Source of the DNA: Pseudocitrobacter vendiensis
GTDB taxonomy: Bacteria > Pseudomonadota > Gammaproteobacteria > Enterobacterales > Enterobacteriaceae
DNA length: 64,000 nucleotides
Reading direction: 5' to 3'
NCBI RefSeq assembly: GCF_943590815.1
Contig: NZ_CALSBS010000008.1
Coordinates: forward strand, 124,001-188,000
Part shown: piece by piece, positions 8,115 through 17,334 of the stretch
How the letters are laid out: the number at the start of each line of letters is the position of its first letter
Position numbering within the stretch: the first letter of the stretch is position 1
Translations under genes and position numbers: made by a program
The notes under the pieces: model-generated
Seen by the model: only the letters and a program-made list of their open reading frames with translations
Told to the model about the DNA's origin: nothing
The model's database searches: none

Positions 8115-8615
8115 ATGAATTTGCAGACCGAGTTTCGTAATGCGATGGCGCAACTGGGCAGCGCGGTGTCGGTGATCACCACCGATGGCCCGGCAGGGAA
8201 ATTTGGCTTTACCGCCTCTGCCGTGTGCAGCGTCACGGATCAACCGCCGACCCTGCTGGTGTGTATGAACCGCAACTCTTTTGCCAACGCGCACTTCAAG
8301 CAAAACGGCGCGCTGTGCGTGAACGTGCTTTCCGGCACGCATCAGGAGTTATCGGGCATTTTTGCCAATGCCACCCTGCGTTCCGAAGAGCGTTTCGCTT
8401 ACGACCGCTGGCAGGTGATGGCGAGCGGCGCGCCGGTACTCAGTTCCGCCGTCGCCAGCTTCGACTGCGTGATTGACGACTGCCATGAAGTGGGCAGCCA
8501 CACGGTATTTTATTGCCAGGTCCAGGCGATTCGCATCGGCGAGCAGCCGCGCGGGCTGGTCTATTTTAACCGTCGTTACCATACGGTAGGCGGCGATATT
8601 GAGGTGAAAGCCTAA
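8115..8615 (+). CDS. iacG: Flavin reductase
   Basis: 166 residues of the flavin reductase (HpaC/FMN-binding split barrel) family: GSAVSVITTDGPAGKFGFTASAVCSVTDQPPTLLVC and NGALCVNVLSG are the standard strands, followed by a C-terminal YFNRRYH. It would supply reduced flavin to the IacA monooxygenase. GAGGAT lies before the ATG, and 10 bases separate it from iacF. Last of the nine catabolic iac genes. Confidence 0.9.
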   Translation: MNLQTEFRNAMAQLGSAVSVITTDGPAGKFGFTASAVCSVTDQPPTLLVCMNRNSFANAHFKQNGALCVNVLSGTHQELSGIFANATLRSEERFAYDRWQVMASGAPVLSSAVASFDCVIDDCHEVGSHTVFYCQVQAIRIGEQPRGLVYFNRRYHTVGGDIEVKA

Positions 8616-8635
8616 CCCATTGAGGAGCCTGGCTT

Positions 8636-9964
8636 ATGAGCAATACCGCAGCAGTACCGCACGACCCAAAGCAAATGCGTAAACTGGTGATCGCCTCCGT
8701 TCTGGGCAATGCGCTGGAATGGTATGACTTCTTCCTCTATGGCACGGCGGCGGCGTTAGTCTTCGGCCCGCTCTTTTTCCCGGTCGGCGGCGACCCGCTA
8801 CAGGGCACATTACTGGCGTTTTCCGGCTTTGCGGTCGGTTTTCTGGCGCGCCCGCTGGGCGGCATTGTCTTTGGTCACTTAGGCGATCGCTACAGCCGTA
8901 AGATGACGTTAATCATGACGTTAACGCTGATGGGCGCGACAACCTTCGTCATCGGCCTGTTGCCGGTTTATAGCCAGATTGGCATCTGGGCGCCGATTTG
9001 TCTGATCACGCTGCGCTTTTTGCAGGGCGTAGCCTCGGGCGGCGAGTGGGGCGGCGGCGTGTTGATGCTGAGTGAAAATGCCCCGGCTTCAAGGCGCGGC
9101 TTCTTTACCGCCTGGAGCCAGATGGGCGTGGCTGGTGGGTTCGTGCTCTCTGCGTTTGCCTTTTATCTGGTGCAGAAATTACCCGAGTCCGACTTTATGC
9201 AATGGGGATGGAGGGTACCTTTTCTGCTCAGTCTGCTGATCTTCCTGGTGGGCGTTTATATTCGGAAAAACATTCGGGAAAGCGAAGCGTTTCGCCAGGC
9301 TAAACCGGCAGAGAAGCATGAAAAAATTCCGCTGATCGTACTGCTGCGTGAGCATCCAAAAGCGCTGATGCAGGCCATTGCATTGCGCCTGCCTGAGAAT
9401 GGCGCGTCTTATATTTTTTTCACCTTTTCAGTGGTCTACGCCAAACATATTGGTATCTCAACAGACATCATCATCAGTGCGGTGACGCTGGCGATGGTGG
9501 TCGAGTTTTTCTCGATTCTGTTCTGGGGCGCGCTTTCCGATCGCATCGGTTTGAAACGCGTTTATTACATTGGTGTCATCGGCCTGCTGTTGATGGCCTT
9601 CCCGTTCTTCTGGCTACTTTCCAGTGGAGAATTCAGCGGGATCATGGTGGCGATGTTCCTCGGTCTGCCCGTCTGCCATGGGGCGATGACGGGGACGCAG
9701 CCGTGCATTATGAGCGATCTGTTCCCGGTGCGCGTGCGCTACTCCGGCCTGGCGCTGGGGCATGAAGTGGGTTCTATCTTCTCCGGCGGGTTGGGGCCGA
9801 TGCTCGCCGTCGCGCTGTTAATCGAATTTGACGCCGCCTGGCCGGTATCGCTGTTGTTGATTGTCTATGCGCTACTGGCGTGGATTGCGTTGTGGAGCCT
9901 GCCTTCGCAGGAGACACCTGTCCTGAGTCAACCTACAAAAACCTTACCCTACAATGAGGTCTAA
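8636..9964 (+). CDS. MFS transporter, metabolite:H+ symporter (MHS) family
   Basis: 442 residues with twelve predicted membrane segments. The MHS/KgtP-ProP hallmarks are present: GNALEWYDFFLYGTAAALVFGPLFFP at the first helix, FLARPLGGIVFGHLGDRYSRK in loop 2-3 and RFLQGVASGGEWGG after it. It follows iacG by 20 bases and precedes catA by 3, so it belongs to the operon. Uptake of indole-3-acetate or a related aromatic acid is inferred from context. It is unrelated in subfamily to the HpaX-like transporter at the left edge. Confidence 0.85.
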   Translation: MSNTAAVPHDPKQMRKLVIASVLGNALEWYDFFLYGTAAALVFGPLFFPVGGDPLQGTLLAFSGFAVGFLARPLGGIVFGHLGDRYSRKMTLIMTLTLMGATTFVIGLLPVYSQIGIWAPICLITLRFLQGVASGGEWGGGVLMLSENAPASRRGFFTAWSQMGVAGGFVLSAFAFYLVQKLPESDFMQWGWRVPFLLSLLIFLVGVYIRKNIRESEAFRQAKPAEKHEKIPLIVLLREHPKALMQAIALRLPENGASYIFFTFSVVYAKHIGISTDIIISAVTLAMVVEFFSILFWGALSDRIGLKRVYYIGVIGLLLMAFPFFWLLSSGEFSGIMVAMFLGLPVCHGAMTGTQPCIMSDLFPVRVRYSGLALGHEVGSIFSGGLGPMLAVALLIEFDAAWPVSLLLIVYALLAWIALWSLPSQETPVLSQPTKTLPYNEV

Positions 9965-9967
9965 GCA

Positions 9968-10894
9968 ATGTCAGTGAATCCGGTTACTACATCAGAAGTG
10001 GAAAAATTACTCGCCGTCAGCAGCGGTTTTCTCTCTCAACAGGGAAACGAGCGTTTTAAGGAGATCATGCATCACCTGCTGGGCGATATCTGTCAGACCA
10101 TTAAGAAGTTTGATATCACCGACGAAGAGTTCTGGCTGGCGGTGAACTATCTCAACGAGCTGGGCGAACGCAAAGAAACGGCGCTGCTGGCGGCGGGGCT
10201 GGGGCTGGAGCACTACCTCGACATTCGCGCTGATGAAAAAGAGGCGGCGGCGGGCAATGAAACAGGCACTCCGCGCACCATCGAAGGGCCGCTGTACGTG
10301 GCGAACGCGCCGTTGAGTGAAGGTTTTGCCCGCATGGATGATGGCAAAGAGCAGGGCGAAATCATGTGGTTACAGGGCGTGGTGAAAGATAAGCAGGGGC
10401 GTCCGGTGGCGGATGCTGTTGTCGATATCTGGCATGCCAACACCCTGGGCGGTTACTCGTTCTTTGATCAGTCCCAGAGCGAATACAACCTGCGCCGCCG
10501 CGTGCTGACCGACGCCAACGGTCACTATGCGGTACGCAGCATTGTGCCGTGCGGTTACGGCTGCCCGCCGGATGGCCCGACGCAGAAACTGCTCAACGGT
10601 TTGGGCCGGCACGGTAACCGCCCGGCGCATATTCACTTCTTTGTATCCGCGCCGGGTTATAAACACCTCACGACGCAGATCAACCTCAATGGCGATGCGT
10701 ACCTGTGGGATGATTTCGCTTTCGCCACACGCGATGGGCTGATTGCCGACCCGGTCAAAGTGGACAACGACGCGGTGGCTTGTGAGCGTGGCATTCACCA
10801 GCCGCATACGGAAGTGAACTTTGATTTTACGCTGGTGGCAGCGACGCAGAACAGTGAAGAGGAACGTGGGAAGCGGTTACGCGTGAAGGAGTAA
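9968..10894 (+). CDS. catA: Catechol 1,2-dioxygenase (intradiol)
   Basis: 308 residues, full length for CatA. The N-terminal helical dimer domain is followed by the dioxygenase domain with TIEGPLYVANAP and the non-haem Fe(III) ligands: Tyr in HANTLGGYSFFD, Tyr in PCGYGCPPDGPT and the two His of PAHIHFF. It cleaves catechol to cis,cis-muconate. Because IAA degradation by iac gene products ends in catechol, this gene joins the pathway to the beta-ketoadipate route. No catB, catC or pca genes follow; a repeat element and minus-strand genes do. Confidence 0.92.
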   Translation: MSVNPVTTSEVEKLLAVSSGFLSQQGNERFKEIMHHLLGDICQTIKKFDITDEEFWLAVNYLNELGERKETALLAAGLGLEHYLDIRADEKEAAAGNETGTPRTIEGPLYVANAPLSEGFARMDDGKEQGEIMWLQGVVKDKQGRPVADAVVDIWHANTLGGYSFFDQSQSEYNLRRRVLTDANGHYAVRSIVPCGYGCPPDGPTQKLLNGLGRHGNRPAHIHFFVSAPGYKHLTTQINLNGDAYLWDDFAFATRDGLIADPVKVDNDAVACERGIHQPHTEVNFDFTLVAATQNSEEERGKRLRVKE

Positions 10895-10940
10895 ATTAAC
10901 GGGGTCGGCGCAAATTGCTGACAACGTGCGCTTTGTTCTT

Positions 10941-11024
<84 letters not shown>

Positions 11025-11034
11025 AATTTACGGC

Positions 11035-11463
11035 TTAACGATAATCAGGATTCGACATCACGCTGTAACGCCCGCCGCCGAGTAAAAATATCACAATACC
11101 CAGCAGGAAATAGAACGCAGCGCTTTCAATAATCCACGCGCCCGTCGGCGCTAGCGCGAATATTTGCGTACCGTTTGCCAGCGCCACTGCGGTTAACATG
11201 GTGAACGAAACAATAATTGCTGCCCAGCGAGTGAAGATGCCGAGAATAATCAGAATTGGGCAAAGAATTTCACCAATAAAAACACCCCATGCCATAAAAC
11301 CCGGTAACCCGGCTTTCATCAGCAGGTCCTGAATAAACCCCAAATCGCCGCCCGGTAAGGCTTTATGAATGCCATGAAACAGCAGTAAACCACTGAACGT
11401 CAGGCGTAGTAAGAGCTTAGCGCCATCCGGATGATCGAACCGTTGCGTTAACGCGTTGAGCAT
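11035..11463 (-). CDS. DoxX-family inner-membrane protein
   Basis: 142 residues from the ATG at 11463, which has AAGGA seven bases upstream; a longer frame to 11532 lacks such a site. Four predicted membrane helices: LLLRLTFSGLLLFHGIHK, FMAWGVFIGEILCPILIILGIFTRW, AAIIVSFTMLTAVALA and AAFYFLLGIVIFLLGGG. The GIHK and GE...PILIILG patterns are typical of DoxX. It sits downstream of the PQQ-dependent dehydrogenase with a terminator between the two, so it is probably expressed separately. A link to quinone-dependent oxidation is possible but not shown. Confidence 0.75.
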   Translation of the reverse strand: MLNALTQRFDHPDGAKLLLRLTFSGLLLFHGIHKALPGGDLGFIQDLLMKAGLPGFMAWGVFIGEILCPILIILGIFTRWAAIIVSFTMLTAVALANGTQIFALAPTGAWIIESAAFYFLLGIVIFLLGGGRYSVMSNPDYR

Positions 11464-11598
11464 AGAACAGTCCTTATTTAGTGAACCCAGAAGAATAAAA
11501 CAGAAATTTGGGCAAACGAACCCGGATAGCATAGTGGCAAACTATTGTTGCCGATTAAAGGCAGAAAAATTAACGAAGTCGTTAGAAATATTTAGGCA

Positions 11599-11637
11599 AA
11601 AAAAAGGCCGAAGAGGGAATAAACTCTTCGGCCTTTT
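11599..11637 (-). terminator. Rho-independent terminator of the PQQ dehydrogenase gene
   Basis: AAAGGCCGAAGAG (11603-11615) pairs with CTCTTCGGCCTTTT (11624-11637). On the minus strand the stem is followed by a run of eight T. It lies 12 bases beyond the dehydrogenase stop. Confidence 0.85.
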
Positions 11638-11648
11638 GCTATCAGAAC

Positions 11649-14054
11649 TTAATCTTCCAGTGCGTAAGCGATAATGTCATCGCCCACATCCGGCGAGTGG
11701 CTGGCGCCACCGGCGGAAATCACGACATACTCTTTACCGGTTTTCGGTGATTTATAAATCAGCGGCGCGGCAACAGCGCCAACCGGCAGACGGGCACGCC
11801 ACAGCTCTTTCCCGGTTGAGGAGTCGAGTGCGCGCAGGTAGTTATCCTGAGTACCGGCAAAGAAGACCAGACCCGAAGCGGTGGAGGTTGGGCCACCGAG
11901 CGTTGGCATTCCCAGCGGAATATGCATGCCGGTTTTCATTCCCAGCGGGCCGGTATCTTCCACCGAACCCATCGGAACCTGCCACACCAGTTGGCGCGTA
12001 TTCAGGTCAATGGCGCTCATGGTGCCAAACGGCGGGGTGTTACACGGCACGCCCAGCGCGGATTGCAGGATATCGATACGCACACCGCCATAAGGGCCAG
12101 CAACCTGTGGGCGAACGGTGCCCATAAAGCCCGGGACTTCATCGGTTGAGACGTGGTATTTCGCCATATCTTTCTGACGCACCAGCGACATCCGCAGCGG
12201 CATTCGCATATCGTTAACGAACAGCGTGCCGGTACGTTCATCAATGGTGATGCCGCCCCAGTTCATGCCGCCCAGTAGGCTTGGCCATTCAATATACGGT
12301 TTTTCAGACGGCGGGGTGAACATGCCGAGATAGGTCGATTCTTTAAAGTCGATACGACAGATCAGTTGATCGAAAGGCGTGACGCCCCACATCGATTTCT
12401 CAGTCAGCGGATCAACGCCTAACTGCGGCATGCCCGTAGAGAACGGCTGAGTGGTGGAAAGACGTTCGCCTTCCGCGCCCTGATGCGGCACCGGAATTTC
12501 TTCCACTTTGGTGACCGGTTTCCCGGTACGACGGTCGAGAACGTAGATCTGCCCGGTTTTGGTGGTTTGAATCAATACCGGAATTTCTTCGCCTTGCTCG
12601 TTCTTCATGTGGAACAGAACGGGCTGAGACGGTAAATCATAGTCCCAGATATCATGGTGAACGGTCTGGAAGACCCATTTGGTTTCACCGGTGCTGGCAT
12701 CGACAGCCACCACAGACGAGCCGTATTTCTCTTTAGCTTCGTTACGGTCGCCGCCCCAGTAATCCGGCGGGCCGTTACCGGTTGGCAAATAAACCAGATT
12801 CAGTTCTTTATCAAAGCCGGGGACCGTCCAGACGTTCGGCGTTTCAAGCGTGTACGCGCGCGCTTTTTCCGGGTCGGTAATGTTTTCCGGTTGACCGACA
12901 TCCCAGGCCCAGACCACATCGCCCGTGCGCACATCATACGCACGCACGACGCCTGAGGGCTCACCATGCACGATATCGCGCACCCAGCCGCCAATCACCG
13001 CAATGTGCCCCATGATCATCGGAATGGATGTTGGGTGATAGCGCTTACTGTTTTCCGTATCGCCCATACCCTGTTTCAGATCGACGCTGCCTTTGTTGCC
13101 AAAGCTGTCGCACAGCTCGCCGGTTTTGGCATTCAGGGCAATCAGACGGGCATCGACGGTCGAGATGATAATACGCTGCGGACACTGCTCAAGCGCCGGG
13201 CTGGTTTTCTCTTCTGCGCTCAGCGAGTCATCGTTCTGCGCATCGTAATAACCCACGCCGCGACAGGTCACGTGTTCAGCAGTCTGCGCGTGCGGATCAA
13301 AACGCCAGCGGGCTTTACCGGTATCGGCATCAATAGCCGTTACCACGTTTAGCGGGGTACAGGAGTAGAGTGTGTCGCCAATTTGCAGCGGCGTGTTTTC
13401 GTCAACACCGATACCCGGCCCGGTTAAGCGGCGGCCGGTGTGATACGTCCACGCCACTTTCAGATCTTTTACGTTCTCCGGGGTGATATCCGTGTAAGGC
13501 GCATAACGGGTACCTGAGGCATCGCGGCCAAAGAATTCCCAGTTATCACTTTTTGATGCCAGTGTGGGCTCTTTACCTGCATGGGTATCGACAACACCAT
13601 TATGAATGCCACCGTGTGGGAAAAATGCCGAGACCAGTGTCGCCAGCAACGCGACAAAAATCACCGTGGCGCTGCGGTTGGCCGCACGCACCGATGTGCG
13701 CTGAACGGGCAACGTCGTGGTGAGCCACAGGGCGAGCATTAATAAGAGTGCGGGAACCACCAGGCGTGGAATCAGACCCCAGTAACTGAACTGCACTTCA
13801 TAGAGCGCCCAGATAAGGGTAAGGACAAAGGTAATAATAGAAAGGGGGAGGGCAAACTTACGGCGCAGCAAATAACCGACCGCGATAACCAGATAGGCCA
13901 GACCAGCGACCAGATACCAGGCGCTGCCGCCCAGCGACAGGAGCTTACCGCCCCAGATGGTTAAAAAAAGCCCAGTGCCAACACTGAGCAATACGAAGAG
14001 TAAGCGGTAGAGCGTAAAGAACACGCCTCCACCTCTGCTTTTATGTTCGTCCAT
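11649..14054 (-). CDS. Membrane-bound PQQ-dependent dehydrogenase, glucose/quinate/shikimate family
   Basis: 801 residues from the ATG at 14054 (GGGA six bases upstream). Five N-terminal membrane helices fill roughly residues 10-150. A periplasmic eight-bladed beta-propeller with repeated W-motifs follows (WEFFGRDASGTRYAPYTDI, DIWDYDLPSQPVL, TGKELWRARLPVGAVAAP). It would oxidise a sugar or cyclic alcohol in the periplasm and reduce ubiquinone. Compared from memory, it is clearly diverged from E. coli Gcd, including the N-terminus, so I leave the substrate open: glucose, quinate or shikimate. Activity needs PQQ; no pqq genes are in the window. Confidence 0.85.
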   Translation of the reverse strand: MDEHKSRGGGVFFTLYRLLFVLLSVGTGLFLTIWGGKLLSLGGSAWYLVAGLAYLVIAVGYLLRRKFALPLSIITFVLTLIWALYEVQFSYWGLIPRLVVPALLLMLALWLTTTLPVQRTSVRAANRSATVIFVALLATLVSAFFPHGGIHNGVVDTHAGKEPTLASKSDNWEFFGRDASGTRYAPYTDITPENVKDLKVAWTYHTGRRLTGPGIGVDENTPLQIGDTLYSCTPLNVVTAIDADTGKARWRFDPHAQTAEHVTCRGVGYYDAQNDDSLSAEEKTSPALEQCPQRIIISTVDARLIALNAKTGELCDSFGNKGSVDLKQGMGDTENSKRYHPTSIPMIMGHIAVIGGWVRDIVHGEPSGVVRAYDVRTGDVVWAWDVGQPENITDPEKARAYTLETPNVWTVPGFDKELNLVYLPTGNGPPDYWGGDRNEAKEKYGSSVVAVDASTGETKWVFQTVHHDIWDYDLPSQPVLFHMKNEQGEEIPVLIQTTKTGQIYVLDRRTGKPVTKVEEIPVPHQGAEGERLSTTQPFSTGMPQLGVDPLTEKSMWGVTPFDQLICRIDFKESTYLGMFTPPSEKPYIEWPSLLGGMNWGGITIDERTGTLFVNDMRMPLRMSLVRQKDMAKYHVSTDEVPGFMGTVRPQVAGPYGGVRIDILQSALGVPCNTPPFGTMSAIDLNTRQLVWQVPMGSVEDTGPLGMKTGMHIPLGMPTLGGPTSTASGLVFFAGTQDNYLRALDSSTGKELWRARLPVGAVAAPLIYKSPKTGKEYVVISAGGASHSPDVGDDIIAYALED

Positions 14055-14281
14055 TGTGCATCCCATACAAAGTCAGTCGTTTGAAGCATTTTTGCTCAGT
14101 GGGCTGGCGCATCATCCTGCTAAGGGCGTTAGCCGCCTGAGATCCTGTTGTTATGGTGGGTAATCCGAAGGGGAAGTGCCTGCGCCTACAACGTAAGGAA
14201 GTTTATTTATTTGTAAGATAAATGTAAAACTTATGAGCATTAAATGTATAACAAATCGAAATGGGGTGCAGAGAGGCAAAT

Positions 14282-14308
14282 GCAGGGAGGTGTAGAGAGC
14301 CTCCCTGC
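14282..14308 (-). terminator. Stem-loop after pgtP
   Basis: GCAGGGAGG (14282-14290) and CCTCCCTGC (14300-14308) form a perfect 9-bp stem 12 bases beyond the pgtP stop. The following T-run is poor (ATTTG), so termination here may be weak. Confidence 0.45.
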
Positions 14309-14320
14309 GAGGGACTAAAA

Positions 14321-15709
14321 TCAGGCGTCAGCGAGTTGAAGTGATGAAGCTTCCTCGGCATCTTTTTTACGCTGTTGTTCAAGTTCCAGCGCGCCGCGAT
14401 GTGACAGATAGCAGAACAAAATACAGCAGACAATCCCACCCATCAGCAGATAAAAGCCACCGTGCCAGCCCATTTTATCGACCATCACGCCAAACAGACT
14501 GGTACCCAGTGAAGCGCCAAAAATGTAGCTCATAAAACCGCGCAATCCGACAGCAGAGCCTACGGCAAAGCTGGGCACGATTTCCATTGTTTGTACCGAA
14601 GCAAGAAATTGCGGGACATAAATCAGACAGCCCACGATGGCGGCAAAAACAGTCACCATCAGCAGAGATTCACTTTTCCAGTAACCGATCAGGCAAATGA
14701 AAATCAGCGCCATGCAGATCATCGCCAGCGGCATACGACGCCCTTTGAAGAGCTTATCGGATAACCATCCCGCCAGTAGCGTCGAGGGGATCGCGGCCCA
14801 TTCAAAAAACAGGAATGCCACGCTCATCTGTTCTTTGGAAAAGTGTTTAACCGTGAGCAGGTAAATGGGCAGCCAACTGATCATCCCAAAACGCACCATG
14901 TAGACGAAGACATCGACCAGAGAGACGTACCAGGCATTCTTATTGCGCAGTACGTAGGTACAAAATATCTGGAATGCCGTCATATTTTCAGGGGCTTTTG
15001 CCGTATGATTGGTTTTGAGTACCACTTTTTCTTCCGGCATCATCTCTTCCAGTGCGGGCAGCCCTTCCTTACGCGGAGAACCTTTGCCCAGCGCCAGCAC
15101 CACCAATGCAAAAATAACGGCCACGCAGGCTGGAACAATATAGCTGGCGCTTTGCCAGTGCTCGCTGCCAAGAATAGCAAATCCGGCCCCAACGATCGGC
15201 GCAACAATACCACCGCCCACGTTATGGGAAATATTCCAGAAAGCCCCTACGCGCCCACGCTCCCGGCGAGGGAACCAGTTTGCAATGGTAATGAACGAGG
15301 GGCCAACGCCCATCCCCTGAAACAGACCATTAAGAATAACTAACGCGGCGAAAATCCAGAAAGCGGTACTGAAACCCAGGCCCACGTTGACGATGGCGCA
15401 CAGCACCAACCCCGCAGCCATAAAGACTTTTGGGCTGGCTTTATCCGCCAGGCTGCTCATCACACCCTTGCTGATGCCGTAGGCAATAAGCATACAGCTG
15501 CTGAGTAAACCTATCTGTGTCGCGCTGAGATCTAATTGCTCTTTTAAATAGGGCGTCGAGAGTGTGAAGTTATTACGTACAATATAATATGCAAGATACC
15601 CTAAAAATACGCTAAGCAACGCTTGCATCCGGTATCGATTATAGGTTGCCTGAACTTTCTCCGCAGGAACTTTGTCTGCGGATTGTCCTGTTTTAAATAT
15701 TGATAACAT
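14321..15709 (-). CDS. pgtP: Phosphoglycerate transporter (organophosphate:phosphate antiporter)
   Basis: 462 residues, twelve membrane segments, the same length as Salmonella PgtP and near-identical to it over the parts I recall. MFS organophosphate antiporter signatures: FLGYLAYYIVRNNFTLSTPYL at helix 1 and GPSFITIANWFPRRERGRVGAFWNISHNVGGG. It imports 2- and 3-phosphoglycerate and phosphoenolpyruvate in exchange for phosphate. AGGTGA precedes the ATG. It is divergent from pgtCBA, whose products induce it in response to external phosphoglycerate. Confidence 0.95.
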   Translation of the reverse strand: MLSIFKTGQSADKVPAEKVQATYNRYRMQALLSVFLGYLAYYIVRNNFTLSTPYLKEQLDLSATQIGLLSSCMLIAYGISKGVMSSLADKASPKVFMAAGLVLCAIVNVGLGFSTAFWIFAALVILNGLFQGMGVGPSFITIANWFPRRERGRVGAFWNISHNVGGGIVAPIVGAGFAILGSEHWQSASYIVPACVAVIFALVVLALGKGSPRKEGLPALEEMMPEEKVVLKTNHTAKAPENMTAFQIFCTYVLRNKNAWYVSLVDVFVYMVRFGMISWLPIYLLTVKHFSKEQMSVAFLFFEWAAIPSTLLAGWLSDKLFKGRRMPLAMICMALIFICLIGYWKSESLLMVTVFAAIVGCLIYVPQFLASVQTMEIVPSFAVGSAVGLRGFMSYIFGASLGTSLFGVMVDKMGWHGGFYLLMGGIVCCILFCYLSHRGALELEQQRKKDAEEASSLQLADA

Positions 15710-16080
15710 GTCGTCACCTGTACTTTTAATTGATATAGACAGCAGGAGTAATCGACATAAAGAGTGCGGTAATTATCGTGAGCCTTCAACTTCATGAAAT
15801 GTGTCAAAAGTGACTCAAATTAACAGCCTGGCTGGATGTTTTTGACTCAATTATTAATGGGTGAATGATGTTCTGTTCTTTTTGATATCAGATTTATCTT
15901 TGTCTTGTGCGGTTATTAACATATTCCGCAACTATCATCTGGTATCCTTATTAAGGTTCATCAATGCTTGCGAAGATATCTCCGTGTTCATCGCAGTCGT
16001 TTCGGATAATTGAAAACGGGTAAGTTTTGCCACAATTTTTATTTCGCGGGAAGTTGAGATTTATGAGAGGGATCACAATC
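15710..16080. promoter_or_regulatory. pgtP-pgtC divergent control region
   Basis: About 370 AT-rich bases without a gene. A direct repeat TGACTCAAATTAA (15811-15823) and TGACTCAATTATTAA (15843-15857) has starts 32 bp apart, three helical turns, as expected for a tandemly bound response regulator. It lies 100-150 bases upstream of the pgtP start, so PgtA binding is a reasonable inference. Promoter elements for pgtCBA are not clear to me. Confidence 0.5.
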
Positions 16081-17334
16081 GTGTTTTGTCACCGGGTCAA
16101 AACACTCTGCAAAATCGGTGTTTTGTTATCGCTGATACTGCTTTCCAGGCCGGTGCTGGCACAACATGGCGAACTGGTGATGGCGACAACCTTTTCCCCC
16201 GGCGCTACCGCGTGGATTATTCAGCGCTGGCAAACACAGCCCAACGCCGTGACCATTCGCACACTCAACCGTACCAGCGCTTCTCTGGAGCAGTTACTGG
16301 ATACGTCCGGCACTGAGAATGTCGACCTTATTCTGACCTCCTCTCCTATGCTGTTACAGCATCTTCAGGAACACCAAAAGCTTGCACCGTTGGAAGAGAT
16401 TCCACAGAACAGTCAGCGCCTGGTACCAGAGTCAATTCGCTCCACCTCCGTTGCCGTTGCGATTTCGGGGTTTGGCCTGTTGATTAACCGTTCGGCACTG
16501 GCTGCGCGTCATCTTCCCGCGCCCGCAGATTGGGACGATTTGATGCAGCCGCGATATCAGGGGGCTTTGCTGATGAGTAGCCCATCCAGGTCTGATACCA
16601 ACCATTTGATGATTGAAGCACTTCTTCAGCAGAAGGGGTGGGAGCAAGGATGGGAAACACTACTGGCGAGCGCCGGTAATTTAGTGACGATTTCATCGAG
16701 AAGTTTTGGCGTCGCCGATAAAATTAAAAGTGGGCTGGGCGTCGCCGGGCCGGTAATTGATAACTATGCCAATTTACTGTTAAACGATCCGCATCTGATG
16801 TTTAGCTATTTCCCTCAATCGGCGGTTTCACCGACTTATGTCGCGGTGCTCAAAAACAGCCAGCATGCAGGGGAAGCCAGGCGCTTTATCCGTTATCTTC
16901 TTAGCGCTGAAGGCCAGCGCATCCTCGCAGATGCCAACACCGGCAAGTACCCGGTCACGCCGTTAGACTCTGATAATCCAAGAGCCGCGCAGCAGGCCGT
17001 GTTGATGAATCAACCGCCATTGAACTATCGCCTGATACTGAAACGTCAGCAGTTGGTGCAGCGTATGTTTGATACGGCGATTAGCTTTCGTCTGGCGCAG
17101 TTGAAAGACGCCTGGCGGGCGCTTCATAGTGCTGAAGCACGACTTAAGCGTCCCTTACCTGAAATTCGTTCGCTGCTTACCCGTGTGCCGGTTGATTCTG
17201 CGAGCAGTGAAAATGAAGCCTGGCTGGCGCAGTTCGATAATAAAAGTTTTGCAGAGCAACAAATGATGGAATGGCAGCTTTGGTTTCTGAATAACCAACG
17301 CCAGGCAATCAATAAACTGGAAGAGCTGAAATGA
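16081..17334 (+). CDS. pgtC: Phosphoglycerate transport regulatory protein PgtC, periplasmic
   Basis: About 417 residues. A signal peptide (VKTLCKIGVLLSLILLSRPVLA) precedes a solute-binding-protein-like domain (ELVMATTFSPGATAWIIQRWQ, GFGLLINRSALAARHLPAPADWDDL). In Salmonella PgtC modulates the PgtB kinase, probably by sensing phosphoglycerate in the periplasm. I prefer the GTG at 16081 (GAGG 10 bases upstream, ordinary signal-peptide length); an in-frame ATG at 16063 is the alternative. The mature protein is the same. The gene overlaps pgtB by 4 bases (ATGA). Confidence 0.9.
   Translation: MFCHRVKTLCKIGVLLSLILLSRPVLAQHGELVMATTFSPGATAWIIQRWQTQPNAVTIRTLNRTSASLEQLLDTSGTENVDLILTSSPMLLQHLQEHQKLAPLEEIPQNSQRLVPESIRSTSVAVAISGFGLLINRSALAARHLPAPADWDDLMQPRYQGALLMSSPSRSDTNHLMIEALLQQKGWEQGWETLLASAGNLVTISSRSFGVADKIKSGLGVAGPVIDNYANLLLNDPHLMFSYFPQSAVSPTYVAVLKNSQHAGEARRFIRYLLSAEGQRILADANTGKYPVTPLDSDNPRAAQQAVLMNQPPLNYRLILKRQQLVQRMFDTAISFRLAQLKDAWRALHSAEARLKRPLPEIRSLLTRVPVDSASSENEAWLAQFDNKSFAEQQMMEWQLWFLNNQRQAINKLEELK

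Noticed and set aside
11456-11674. Short plus-strand frame opposite the doxX-like leader and terminator
   Set aside because: It runs through the 5' region of the doxX-like gene and a terminator hairpin, with no domain or ribosome site.
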